A stretch of 5,456 nt of DNA from Planctomycetaceae bacterium (GTDB lineage Bacteria > Planctomycetota > Planctomycetia > Planctomycetales > Planctomycetaceae), in the NCBI GenBank assembly GCA_016765335.1, contig JAESQE010000133.1, forward strand, positions 2,401-7,856, in the 5' to 3' direction. The notes under the pieces were generated by a model. The model was not told where the DNA came from, made no database searches, and saw only the letters and a list, made by a program, of their open reading frames with translations. The stretch's first letter is position 1, and every line of letters starts with the position of its first letter. This document shows positions 1 through 5,456 of this stretch, in pieces. The position numbers were made by a program, and so were the translations under genes.

Positions 1-1108
1 TCAACTTTTTGAGCTGTTGTGCAGCTGCAAGGTGTTCGGGTGAGGCTAACTCATTCATTAATCGACTAATGCTTCCCAAGACATCAATCGCGGGCCAGTG
101 AGCTTTGTGCGCTAAATCGCGTGAAAGAATAATATGCCCATCAAGAATCCCACGCACCGCATCGGAAATTGGTTCATTGGTATCATCACCTTCCACCAAA
201 ACGGTATACAACCCGGTGATGGTTCCTTTTTCGGTTGTGCCACTGCGTTCTAATAATCGGGGAAGCATTGCAAAAACAGACGGCGGAAAACCACGAGTTG
301 CTGGAGGTTCTCCGGCTGCCAGTCCGATTTCACGTTGAGCCAAAGCGTACCGAGTGACACTGTCCATCATTAATAAAACATTTTTTCCGGTATCTCTGAA
401 ATGCTCTGCAATTGCGGTCCCCACATGAGCACACCGCCTTCGCAGAAGCGCGGACTCCTCACTCGTGGCAACCACAAGTACACTTTTTTTCATACCCTCA
501 GGCCCAAGGTCTCGCTCCAAAAATTCTCGTACTTCTCGACCTCGTTCTCCCACAAGCACAACAACGTTCACATCAGCCGAAGCGTACTTGGCTAACTGGC
601 CAAGCAACGTACTTTTTCCAACACCACTGCCTGCAAAGATTCCGAGTCGTTGCCCTTGACCGCATGTCAGAAGCGAATCAATCACTTTCACACCCGTCTC
701 TAACATTTTTGTGATCCGAGGCCGAGTTAAGGGAGCAATGGGAGGCGATTGCAACGGAACCGTTTGAGGCAATACCGCAGGTAATCCCTGGTCGATAAAG
801 TTACCTCGTGCATCAATCACTCGACCAAGCAGTTCGTCACCGACACGTAACTTCATCGATGATTGCCTCAACTCCACCTGGTCTCCTCTTTTGACGCCGA
901 GTAAATCGTCATAAGGCTGAACGATGATTTCCTGATCGCGTAAACCAATCACTTCTGCGTCAATCGGCGCACGATGATTGCAATTGATTCTGCAAAGCGA
1001 TCCAATCGGAGCAGGCAAACCGCGAACATGAGCCGTCATTCCAATCACTTGAGAAATACGACCAGTCAGCCCGTAAGGAATAATTGAATTAAGTTGTTGC
1101 TTCCACAT
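1..1108 (-). CDS. fliI: Flagellar type III export ATPase FliI (partial, C-terminus outside window)
   Basis: FliI is the cytoplasmic homohexameric ATPase of the flagellar export apparatus. It works with FliH and FliJ to deliver rod, hook and filament subunits to the export gate. Visible are 369 residues: a beta-barrel N-terminal domain (about 12-120), then the F1-type catalytic domain. The P-loop is AGSGVGKST (159-167, K165). VGERGRE (186-192) carries the probable catalytic Glu188. Walker B ends in MMDSVTR (D249). The FliI/SctN signatures GFPPSVFAMLPRLLERSG (273-290) and EGDDTNEPISDAVRG (306-320) are intact. SISR (R349) aligns with the arginine-finger segment of F1-alpha. The ATG at 1108-1106 is the first start after an in-frame TGA at 1123-1121, so the N-terminus cannot be longer. 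It is about 14 residues shorter than in enteric FliI. A weak AGAG-type ribosome site precedes it. The frame is still open at base 1; roughly 60-80 residues should follow. DSVTR and the GFPPSVFA motif separate it from F1-beta. Paralogous SctN is the only realistic alternative, and the neighbours favour FliI. Confidence 0.96.
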   Translation of the reverse strand, partial: MWKQQLNSIIPYGLTGRISQVIGMTAHVRGLPAPIGSLCRINCNHRAPIDAEVIGLRDQEIIVQPYDDLLGVKRGDQVELRQSSMKLRVGDELLGRVIDARGNFIDQGLPAVLPQTVPLQSPPIAPLTRPRITKMLETGVKVIDSLLTCGQGQRLGIFAGSGVGKSTLLGQLAKYASADVNVVVLVGERGREVREFLERDLGPEGMKKSVLVVATSEESALLRRRCAHVGTAIAEHFRDTGKNVLLMMDSVTRYALAQREIGLAAGEPPATRGFPPSVFAMLPRLLERSGTTEKGTITGLYTVLVEGDDTNEPISDAVRGILDGHIILSRDLAHKAHWPAIDVLGSISRLMNELASPEHLAAAQQLKKL

Positions 1109-1154
1109 ATTTTCACTCTGTCACAATCACTTGTACTGAATTGGCAAGATCGCC

Positions 1155-1217
1155 CTGCTTACTGCTTACTGCTTACTGCTTACTGCTTACTGCTTACTGC
1201 TTACTGCTTACTGCTTA
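1155..1217. repeat. Nine perfect tandem copies of a 7-bp repeat (CTGCTTA / TAAGCAG)
   Basis: The plus strand reads CTGCTTA nine times without a mismatch over 63 bp. The transcribed minus strand reads TAAGCAG. The first minus-strand unit provides the TAA stop codon of fliH (1217-1215), so the array begins exactly at the end of the gene and fills 60 of the 106 bases before fliI. Because 7 is not a multiple of 3, any three adjacent units place a TAA in all three minus-strand frames, while the plus strand has no stop in any frame and encodes a spurious YCLLLTA peptide. Perfect copies suggest recent slippage expansion. Heptamer arrays of this kind are known as short tandemly repeated repetitive sequences in cyanobacteria; any function here is unknown. 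There are no spacers, so it is not a CRISPR array. Confidence 0.97.
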
Positions 1218-1928
1218 CGACTCCCGATCTCCCAGTAACTCTGCTGCAATTCGCTCCAACTGAGTCTCCACGCGAGCATCGATCGCTCCGTGCTCAGTAC
1301 TTACCAAAATATCTCCAGAGGACAAATCGGGGTCGCCAATCAACTTCACATCTGCGTGCTGCGCCAATGTGGTAATCACAGATTCGCGGTAAGAACCGAG
1401 TGACTCCAGGTCCTGCTCAGAAATCCGAATCGAAATTTGAGAATTTCCAATGGTTAATTTCAAAACTTCTTCAATACGGGCTTTCACAATCTCAGGATCC
1501 TGATCAACACTCCGGTGAATCACTTTTCCGCTAATCGCTAATACCAAATCAATCGCTTGTGTCTCCCAGCGAGCCAAACAGGCTTGTTTTTCGTGCCCCA
1601 GCTGCTCGGAGGCCTGCTTCAGCAAGGGCAACACATTCTCTACTTTTTTCTTAACCAGGGCTTCCGACTTTTGATTCAATAACTGATTATTCTGCTTTTC
1701 TGCTGCCTGCATACCTTGTGCAAGACCTTCTTCATGCCCCTGTTTCTTAGCCTGTTGTTTGATCTGATCAACTTCTCGCTGGGCCTTTTCAATCATTTTG
1801 CGGGTTTGTTTTTTTATCGTTTCCAGATACTCCTCACAGCGAACCTGCAAGTCTTCGTAGTTGAACTGGTCAGCTGCAAGCATGTCTCCATACGAATCTG
1901 ATTTTAGAACTGTGGCTCTCTGATTCAT
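1215..1928 (-). CDS. fliH: Flagellar assembly protein FliH (export ATPase regulator)
   Basis: FliH forms a dimer that binds the FliI N-terminus, restrains its ATPase activity and tethers it to the C-ring and export gate, the role of the F1Fo peripheral stalk. The product is 237 residues, close to enteric FliH. Residues about 25-120 are charged and Lys/Glu/Gln-rich, as expected for a long coiled coil. They include a GxxxGxxxG glycine repeat (G64, G68, G72), a hallmark of FliH. The C-terminal domain (about 120-235) is FliH/SctL-like, with SGDILVSTEHGAIDARVETQ (204-223) as the recognisable signature ahead of the final LERIAAEL helix. The start at 1928 follows a GAGAG purine run; an ATG four bases upstream is out of frame. 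The gap from fliG is 43 nt. The TAA stop is the first unit of a heptamer array. Its N-terminus has no tryptophan (the only Trp is W121), unlike Salmonella FliH, where N-terminal Trp residues aid docking. SctL is the alternative family name; the neighbours make FliH clear. Confidence 0.92.
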   Translation of the reverse strand: MNQRATVLKSDSYGDMLAADQFNYEDLQVRCEEYLETIKKQTRKMIEKAQREVDQIKQQAKKQGHEEGLAQGMQAAEKQNNQLLNQKSEALVKKKVENVLPLLKQASEQLGHEKQACLARWETQAIDLVLAISGKVIHRSVDQDPEIVKARIEEVLKLTIGNSQISIRISEQDLESLGSYRESVITTLAQHADVKLIGDPDLSSGDILVSTEHGAIDARVETQLERIAAELLGDRES

Positions 1929-1971
1929 ACATCTCTCAGTTCACATTAATATAGTCAGTAATTTTATATCG

Positions 1972-2964
1972 TTAGGAAATAAACTGTTCGTCTTCGCTAC
2001 CTGCGGCGACAACAATTTCGCCCGAATCTTCCAATCGGCGAACGGCATCAACAATTTGTGACTGCATTGCTTCGACATCACTCAGGCGAACAGACCCCAG
2101 GAATTCAATTTCTTCACGCAACATGTCAGCTGCACGTTGCGACAAGTTCCCCAGAACCTTTTCAGTAATCTCTTCGGAAGCACCTTTAAGCGACATCGCC
2201 CATTGACTGTTATCCACTTCTTTGAGCAAGGATTGTATTGCTTTATCATCCAGCTTAAGAATATCATCAAACACAAACATGAGTCTGCGAATCTGGTCAG
2301 CCAGATCAGCGTCCTCTTCTTCGAGAGTTTCCAAAATCCCGCGGTTCGTCATCCGATCAGTTAAGTTCAATATCTCTGCAACAGTCGGGACTCCACCAGC
2401 TTTATCTAACTGTTGATTCAAAGTACTCATCATCCGAAGTTCGAGACTTTCTTCGACATCCTTAACGATATCCGGATTTGTTTGCTCCATGTTTGCAATT
2501 CGACGAATAACTTCCATCTGCTTGTTCGTAGGCAATCCCGCAAGCACCTCGGCTGCCTGATGCGATTTCAAATGAGACATCACCAACGCAATGGTTTGTG
2601 GATGCTCTTCAATAATATAGGTCAGTAAGTTTTCTGCTCCAACATTGGCTAAAAAACCAAACGGGACCGAACTCATTGACTGCTTGACGCTTTCAAGGAT
2701 CGAACTACCATCCTCACCCAATGCATCTGCCAGCAAGTCATTAACCGTCGAAAGTCCACCTTGTTCGATGGGAGTCCGTTCCTTGGCTGCGGTATAGAAT
2801 TCGTCGAGAACTTTTTCTTGTTCCGCCCGACTCACATCTTGTAATTTAGCAATCTGGAGAGTCACTTTTTCCACTATTTCGCGAGACATCTGACTGATGA
2901 CCTCCTTGGCGACTGGCTTATCCAGGCTCAACAACAAAATCGCTGATTTTCTGATCGCTTCCAT
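1972..2964 (-). CDS. fliG: Flagellar motor switch protein FliG
   Basis: FliG forms the upper part of the C-ring. It binds the FliF tail through its N-terminal domain, FliM through its middle domain, and interacts with the stator through its C-terminal domain to generate torque. The product is 330 residues, the usual FliG length. Domains: N-terminal (1-100), beginning RKSAILLLSLDKP; middle (about 110-185) with the EHPQ motif (120-123) used for FliM binding; a Gly-Gly hinge (G190-G191); and the C-terminal domain with MFVF (229-232) followed by the torque helices. Aligned to E. coli, the charged torque residues are K260, R277, E284, E285 and R293, a constant offset of -4 from 264, 281, 288, 289 and 297. 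Both aspartates of the E. coli protein are glutamates here, so charge is kept. The familiar GPVRLS segment reads GSVRLS. The ATG at 2964 follows a GTGAGAGC purine run and gives the standard N-terminus. It lies 70 nt after fliF and 43 nt before fliH, consistent with co-transcription. Confidence 0.97.
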   Translation of the reverse strand: MEAIRKSAILLLSLDKPVAKEVISQMSREIVEKVTLQIAKLQDVSRAEQEKVLDEFYTAAKERTPIEQGGLSTVNDLLADALGEDGSSILESVKQSMSSVPFGFLANVGAENLLTYIIEEHPQTIALVMSHLKSHQAAEVLAGLPTNKQMEVIRRIANMEQTNPDIVKDVEESLELRMMSTLNQQLDKAGGVPTVAEILNLTDRMTNRGILETLEEEDADLADQIRRLMFVFDDILKLDDKAIQSLLKEVDNSQWAMSLKGASEEITEKVLGNLSQRAADMLREEIEFLGSVRLSDVEAMQSQIVDAVRRLEDSGEIVVAAGSEDEQFIS

Positions 2965-3034
2965 GCTCTCACATCCCGTATAACTCTATTATCTGATAAA
3001 ACGCAGTTGTTCCAACCTCATTCTTTTTCCGGTT

Positions 3035-4660
3035 TCATTTCGCACTCTGAATCCAGTTACTAATGATTGACGCTGTCATTTCAGGATCATTCTTCACAAG
3101 ATATTGAAATTGATCAACCCGCCTGGTATCCCCTTCGGGAAGAAGATCTTCACCCGTATAAGCCTCTTCCTCGTCAACACCTTCACCTGCCTTCAGTTCT
3201 TCTTCCATGGCTGGGGGCAAGCTAACTGTTTGAGCTCGCACGGTTTTATTCAGTGACCAAAACGCCCAAAGACCAAACAAGGCCAACGCAACCGCCGACC
3301 CCCATTGTGTGACCACATACGAAATCGTCTGCGACCAGGGAACAGGCACAATTACTTCATCAATTGGCGTCGGGATGTAAGAGCCGATATCAATGAAATC
3401 AGCAGCCGTTTTGCCAACTGGTATTGGAATCAGCTTTTCGATTCGTGCACTCAATTCCGCTTCGATAGCAGTTTGGGCCGTTTCCGCAGCTGCACGAATT
3501 TCTTCTTCTGTAGACTCCGCAGTCACATCGCCAGACTGCAACGCAACCACTCGGTAATAAGACGCGGGCACAACAACAGAAACACTCACATTTTCAGGCA
3601 ACGCCCCTGCAATGTTCTCTCGCATCACTTCAGAAGAAGGCACCATCAAGGCTATATTTTTTGTATCTTCTCCAGATTCGGTCCGCACTGGTGTTTGTTG
3701 TCCCGAAAGAGCCAAGCCACCGTTTGCAGTCTGCCCGGGTTCATTTTGTGCTGCGGATTCACTGAGGTCATTTTTATTTTTCACCTCTTCAGTCATATAG
3801 ACAGTCGCTTTGGGCTGATAAGTACGACTTTGCCTCATCGCTGAAATCACCTTTTCAACATCCACCTTGACCGAAACTTTAACCCCAGAGATATAATCAA
3901 TCACCGACATAATATCGCTATGATACGCCTGCTTAAACTGATTGATCCGCTGCAAAACACCATCATTAAATGGATCATCTGCTGAAGACTGCTGGTAAAC
4001 CCTTTGACTTCCCAAATCTAACACTTTGACGTCTTCAGGTTCGAGATTCGCTTTCATCCCTGCAATCGAAATACAAATTGCCCGATAAAGTGTCTCTTCA
4101 AGAATAACACCTGGTTTGGGACGAATCGAAACCGTTGCAGTCGAGCGGGGCGGATTAGGCCACTGAGCTGTTTTCTCTTTATCCCACATAACATTTGCGT
4201 AAGTAAGATCAGGGAGCGCCTGGATCATCTGACTAGCTAAATTTGCTCTCGCCATTTCTTTACGAGCTATCATCTGCTTATTATTTGCAAAGCCTCCAAT
4301 ATCAGCGAATTGCTTCTCCCACTCTTCGGCCCAGTTTTGAGGCAATGAGCCTGTTGCCAGCAAAAGTGAATTGTATTCTTCCACCTTATCCCGCGGGACC
4401 AACAATCGCTGACCTCGGCGTTGAAAATCGGTCTTCCCCTGTGATAACAAAGTCTCTTCGGCGCGAATCAATTCCTCAGTGGAAAACGACTTACCCACCG
4501 AAATGGCAACAAATCCACTGTTCGATGCTCCCCGATACATCAGAAAACCAAACCCACTCATCACAACAGCTGTCACCAACACCAACGATAATCGCTGACT
4601 GACAGGCATCGTCTTGAACAGGTCACTAAATTGTGTAATGGTCAGCTTGAAAGTATCCAT
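3035..4660 (-). CDS. fliF: Flagellar MS-ring protein FliF
   Basis: FliF oligomerises in the inner membrane into the MS-ring, the base on which the export gate, rod and C-ring assemble. From the ATG at 4660 it is 541 residues, near the 552 of E. coli. Order: a short cytoplasmic N-terminus, membrane helix 1 (about 24-42, LSLVLVTAVVMSGFGFLMY), periplasmic ring-building domains of the YscJ/FliF family (about 45-215), a third ring domain and beta-collar (about 220-435) with a low-complexity Asn/Gln/Gly/Glu insertion (about 290-335), membrane helix 2 (about 448-470), an acidic linker, and a C-terminal tail (about 515-541, VDQFQYLVKNDPEM onward) matching the FliG-binding segment. The open frame also allows a TTG start at 4675, directly after an in-frame TGA, adding five residues (MNLAP). 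Neither start has a clear Shine-Dalgarno sequence; I prefer the ATG. It follows fliE by 73 nt and precedes fliG by 70 nt. The two membrane helices and full length exclude the single-ring T3SS relative SctJ. Confidence 0.95.
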   Translation of the reverse strand: MDTFKLTITQFSDLFKTMPVSQRLSLVLVTAVVMSGFGFLMYRGASNSGFVAISVGKSFSTEELIRAEETLLSQGKTDFQRRGQRLLVPRDKVEEYNSLLLATGSLPQNWAEEWEKQFADIGGFANNKQMIARKEMARANLASQMIQALPDLTYANVMWDKEKTAQWPNPPRSTATVSIRPKPGVILEETLYRAICISIAGMKANLEPEDVKVLDLGSQRVYQQSSADDPFNDGVLQRINQFKQAYHSDIMSVIDYISGVKVSVKVDVEKVISAMRQSRTYQPKATVYMTEEVKNKNDLSESAAQNEPGQTANGGLALSGQQTPVRTESGEDTKNIALMVPSSEVMRENIAGALPENVSVSVVVPASYYRVVALQSGDVTAESTEEEIRAAAETAQTAIEAELSARIEKLIPIPVGKTAADFIDIGSYIPTPIDEVIVPVPWSQTISYVVTQWGSAVALALFGLWAFWSLNKTVRAQTVSLPPAMEEELKAGEGVDEEEAYTGEDLLPEGDTRRVDQFQYLVKNDPEMTASIISNWIQSAK

Positions 4661-4733
4661 CGGTGCAAGATTCAATCAATTTTTTAAAGGACAGAAAAGA
4701 AACAGTCATCATCAACAACAGAGTAAGATCAGA

Positions 4734-5042
4734 TCACATTCGCATCTGCTGAAGTTCCTGAAACGAACTCACCAGTTTATTGCGAACCTGCATCATCATT
4801 TTCAATGCAAGCTCCGCTTTTCGCATACTCGTAAAGACTTCCGCTGAAGTAATATCTTCACCCAACAAACGAGATTCCACATTGATCTGTGCAGTTTGTT
4901 CCAGATCATTGACCTCTGAAAGCGAATCCATCAACAGTGTCTGAAAATTAACATTTCCAGCCGTCGCTTCTCCCTTGGCTTCAACCGCAGGAAAAGCAGA
5001 GAACTTGCTCAACGAATTCAGCGAAGAGATAGGATTAGGCAT
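4734..5042 (-). CDS. fliE: Flagellar hook-basal body complex protein FliE
   Basis: FliE is a small exported protein that joins the MS-ring and export gate to the proximal rod and is among the first substrates secreted. The product is 102 residues, against 104 in E. coli. The first ~30 residues are low in complexity and probably disordered. Residues about 32-102 form the helical part, with the diagnostic C-terminal half: an acidic turn GEDITSAEVFTSMRKAELAL (61-80), then MMMQVRNKLVSSFQELQQM (82-100), equivalent to the enteric VRNKxVxxYQEIMRM ending. No cleavable signal peptide is seen, as expected for a flagellar type III substrate. The ATG at 5042 follows a weak GCGAGAA ribosome site. It is the first gene of the visible cluster; flgB and flgC, which often precede fliE in other bacteria, are absent from the 414 bases upstream. 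A tandem 15-bp repeat begins 13 bases before the start codon. TGA ends it 73 nt before fliF. Confidence 0.94.
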   Translation of the reverse strand: MPNPISSLNSLSKFSAFPAVEAKGEATAGNVNFQTLLMDSLSEVNDLEQTAQINVESRLLGEDITSAEVFTSMRKAELALKMMMQVRNKLVSSFQELQQMRM

Positions 5043-5054
5043 GATAATTCTCGC

Positions 5055-5128
5055 AACGGTGTAGAGATAAACGGTGGAGAGATAAACGGTGGAGAGATAA
5101 ACTGTAAAAAATAAACAGTGTAGGAATA
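5055..5128. repeat. Five degenerate tandem copies of a 15-bp repeat in the fliE leader
   Basis: Units on the plus strand begin AACGGTGGAGAGATA (minus strand TATCTCTCCACCGTT). Copies at 5070-5084 and 5085-5099 are identical. The copy at 5055-5069 differs at one base (T for G at 5062). The copy at 5100-5113 is 14 bp and diverged, and that at 5114-5128 keeps the AAC..GTG...ATA skeleton. A stub AACG follows. The array lies just upstream of the fliE start codon, within the likely 5' untranslated region or promoter. The best-preserved units are next to the gene and decay increases with distance. It could be slippage debris or an array of binding sites; the sequence alone does not decide. Confidence 0.88.
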
Positions 5129-5146
5129 AACGAACTCGATCATCAA
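5117..5146 (-). promoter_or_regulatory. Weak candidate sigma-70-type promoter for the fliE operon
   Basis: On the minus strand TTGATG (5146-5141) and TACACT (5122-5117) stand 18 bp apart, each matching four of six consensus positions of the -35 and -10 boxes. Transcription would start near 5110 and give a leader of roughly 70 nt containing most of the 15-bp repeats. Matches of this quality arise by chance, and promoter consensus in this lineage is unknown to me, so this is only a suggestion. Confidence 0.2.
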
Positions 5147-5153
5147 TTTCAGC

Positions 5154-5184
5154 TGATCATAAAATCCCCTCAAGGGGCAGATCA
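5154..5184. other. Nested hairpin, possible weak terminator or regulatory stem-loop
   Basis: An inner stem CCCC (5166-5169) pairs with GGGG (5174-5177) around TCAA, and an outer stem TGATC (5154-5158) pairs with GATCA (5180-5184), separated by an asymmetric internal loop. Read on the minus strand the inner GGGG is followed by ATTTTAT, so it could weakly terminate a minus-strand transcript arriving from beyond the right edge, before fliE. The T tract is poor and the stem short. It may equally be a chance palindrome. Confidence 0.25.
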
Positions 5185-5276
5185 AAAAAGAATGAGTTGA
5201 CTGGTGGGTAACGGTAGGAATTCGCGATCACGAACAGATGGGATTTAATAAACTTAAAGGAATCTCTTGAATTGTC

Positions 5277-5297
5277 CTCCCCCTTGGGAAGGGGGAG
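5277..5297. repeat. Perfect 9-bp-stem palindrome in a C/G-rich tract
   Basis: CTCCCCCTT (5277-5285) and AAGGGGGAG (5289-5297) are exact inverted repeats around a GGG loop. A further G6 run follows at 5303-5308. The stem is not followed directly by a T tract on either strand (the nearest, TCTTTT, ends at 5320, 23 bases later on the plus strand), so a standard terminator is unlikely. C-run/TTGGGAA/G-run palindromes are familiar as dispersed intergenic repeats in several bacterial genomes; whether this one is repeated elsewhere cannot be seen here. Confidence 0.6.
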
Positions 5298-5320
5298 TGA
5301 GAGGGGGGCAAACGTCTTTT

Positions 5321-5448
5321 GGGAACCTCTATTAATTCAAAAGGAGCACAGACATTCCGGTCTGTTTCATTCGAGCATGCCTTAATTTAAGGCAGACAAG
5401 AATGTCTACCCTCCGCTCGCAATAAATTTTGAATTAATAGAGGTTCCC
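5321..5448. mobile_element. MITE-like element with perfect 22-bp terminal inverted repeats
   Basis: The left arm (5321-5342, starting GGGAACCTCTATTAATTC) and the right arm (5427-5448, ending GAATTAATAGAGGTTCCC) are exact reverse complements over 22 bp and enclose 84 bp with no coding capacity. The interior is itself palindromic: ACAGAC/GTCTGT (5348-5353 with 5360-5365), TGCCTTAA/TTAAGGCA (5378-5385 with 5387-5394), AGACA/TGTCT (5394-5398 with 5403-5407), and AGACATTC/GAATGTCT (5350-5357 with 5400-5407). Size, long terminal inverted repeats and lack of a transposase fit a miniature inverted-repeat element. A TT dinucleotide abuts both outer ends and could be a short target duplication, but this is weak. 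Alternatives are a dispersed REP/ERIC-like palindrome or a long structured terminator for genes to the right. Confidence 0.6.
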
Positions 5449-5456
5449 TTAAAAAT

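Larger units (their letters stand above)
5043..5456. other. Non-coding region upstream of fliE, rich in repeats
   Basis: This 414-base stretch has no open frame that I can link to a protein family and no tRNA-like or rRNA-like sequence. In order away from fliE it holds the 15-bp tandem array, a possible promoter overlapping that array, a nested C/G hairpin, about 80 bases with no recognised feature (roughly 5190-5276), a 9-bp-stem hairpin in a G-rich tract, and the 128-bp inverted-repeat element. The fliE promoter should lie here if fliE is the first gene of its transcript. I found no convincing sigma-28 or sigma-54 site on the minus strand. Confidence 0.7.

Noticed and set aside
105..714. 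Several overlapping plus-strand frames opposite fliI
   Set aside because: All are antisense to the strongly conserved ATPase domain of FliI, overlap one another and resemble no family.
1155..1217. CRISPR array
   Set aside because: The units are 7 bp and contiguous with no spacers.
1094..1375. Plus-strand open frame of 93 codons with a repeating YCLLLTA peptide
   Set aside because: It exists only because the CTGCTTA heptamer has no stop codon in any plus-strand frame. The rest is antisense to fliH and the start of fliI, with no recognisable domain.
2082..2628. Short frames on both strands within fliG
   Set aside because: They are out-of-frame shadows of the well-conserved FliG reading frame.
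3305..3844. Plus-strand open frame of 179 codons
   Set aside because: It lies wholly antisense to the conserved fliF frame, and its Arg/His/Phe/Cys-rich composition is typical of a shadow frame.
5237..5260. Sigma-28-like flagellar promoter on the minus strand (TTAAGTTT near 5249-5256)
   Set aside because: The -35-like half is passable, but the sequence 11 bases downstream (TCTGTTCG) does not resemble GCCGATAA.
5277..5320. Intrinsic terminator formed by the 9-bp C/G stem and the TCTTTT run
   Set aside because: The T run is 17 or more bases from the stem, is short and contains a C, so it does not fit a standard terminator on the plus strand. The minus strand has no T run after the stem.

Overview
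This window holds one flagellar gene cluster. All five genes lie on the minus strand, so transcription runs from right to left in the order fliE, fliF, fliG, fliH, fliI. They build the inner core of the flagellar motor: the MS-ring (FliF), its rod adaptor (FliE), the rotor switch protein (FliG), and the type III export ATPase (FliI) with its regulator (FliH). fliI runs off the left edge of the window, so only its first 369 codons are present.

Layout: 1-1108 is fliI (partial). 1109-1214 is the fliH-fliI gap, mostly filled by nine perfect copies of a 7-bp repeat that also supplies the fliH stop codon. 1215-1928 is fliH, 1972-2964 fliG, 3035-4660 fliF (a TTG start at 4675 is also possible) and 4734-5042 fliE. 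5043-5456 is non-coding. It contains a degenerate 15-bp tandem repeat in the fliE leader, two small hairpins, and a 128-bp element with perfect 22-bp terminal inverted repeats that looks like a MITE or other dispersed palindrome. Gaps between genes are 43-106 nt with no overlaps, and nothing inside the cluster looks like a strong terminator, so one operon is likely.

The organism is a flagellated Gram-negative-type bacterium. The gene order is the common fliEFGHI order, but the protein details (short FliI N-terminus, FliH without N-terminal tryptophans, Asp-to-Glu changes in the FliG torque helix) and the heptamer and palindromic repeats are unlike enterobacteria. My best guess from remembered patterns is a Planctomycetota member. 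This is inference only and could not be checked here.

The coding part is ordinary. I see no undescribed multi-gene system. The points worth a second look are the repeats: the heptamer array at the fliH stop, the 15-bp array ahead of fliE, and the nested inverted-repeat element at the right edge.
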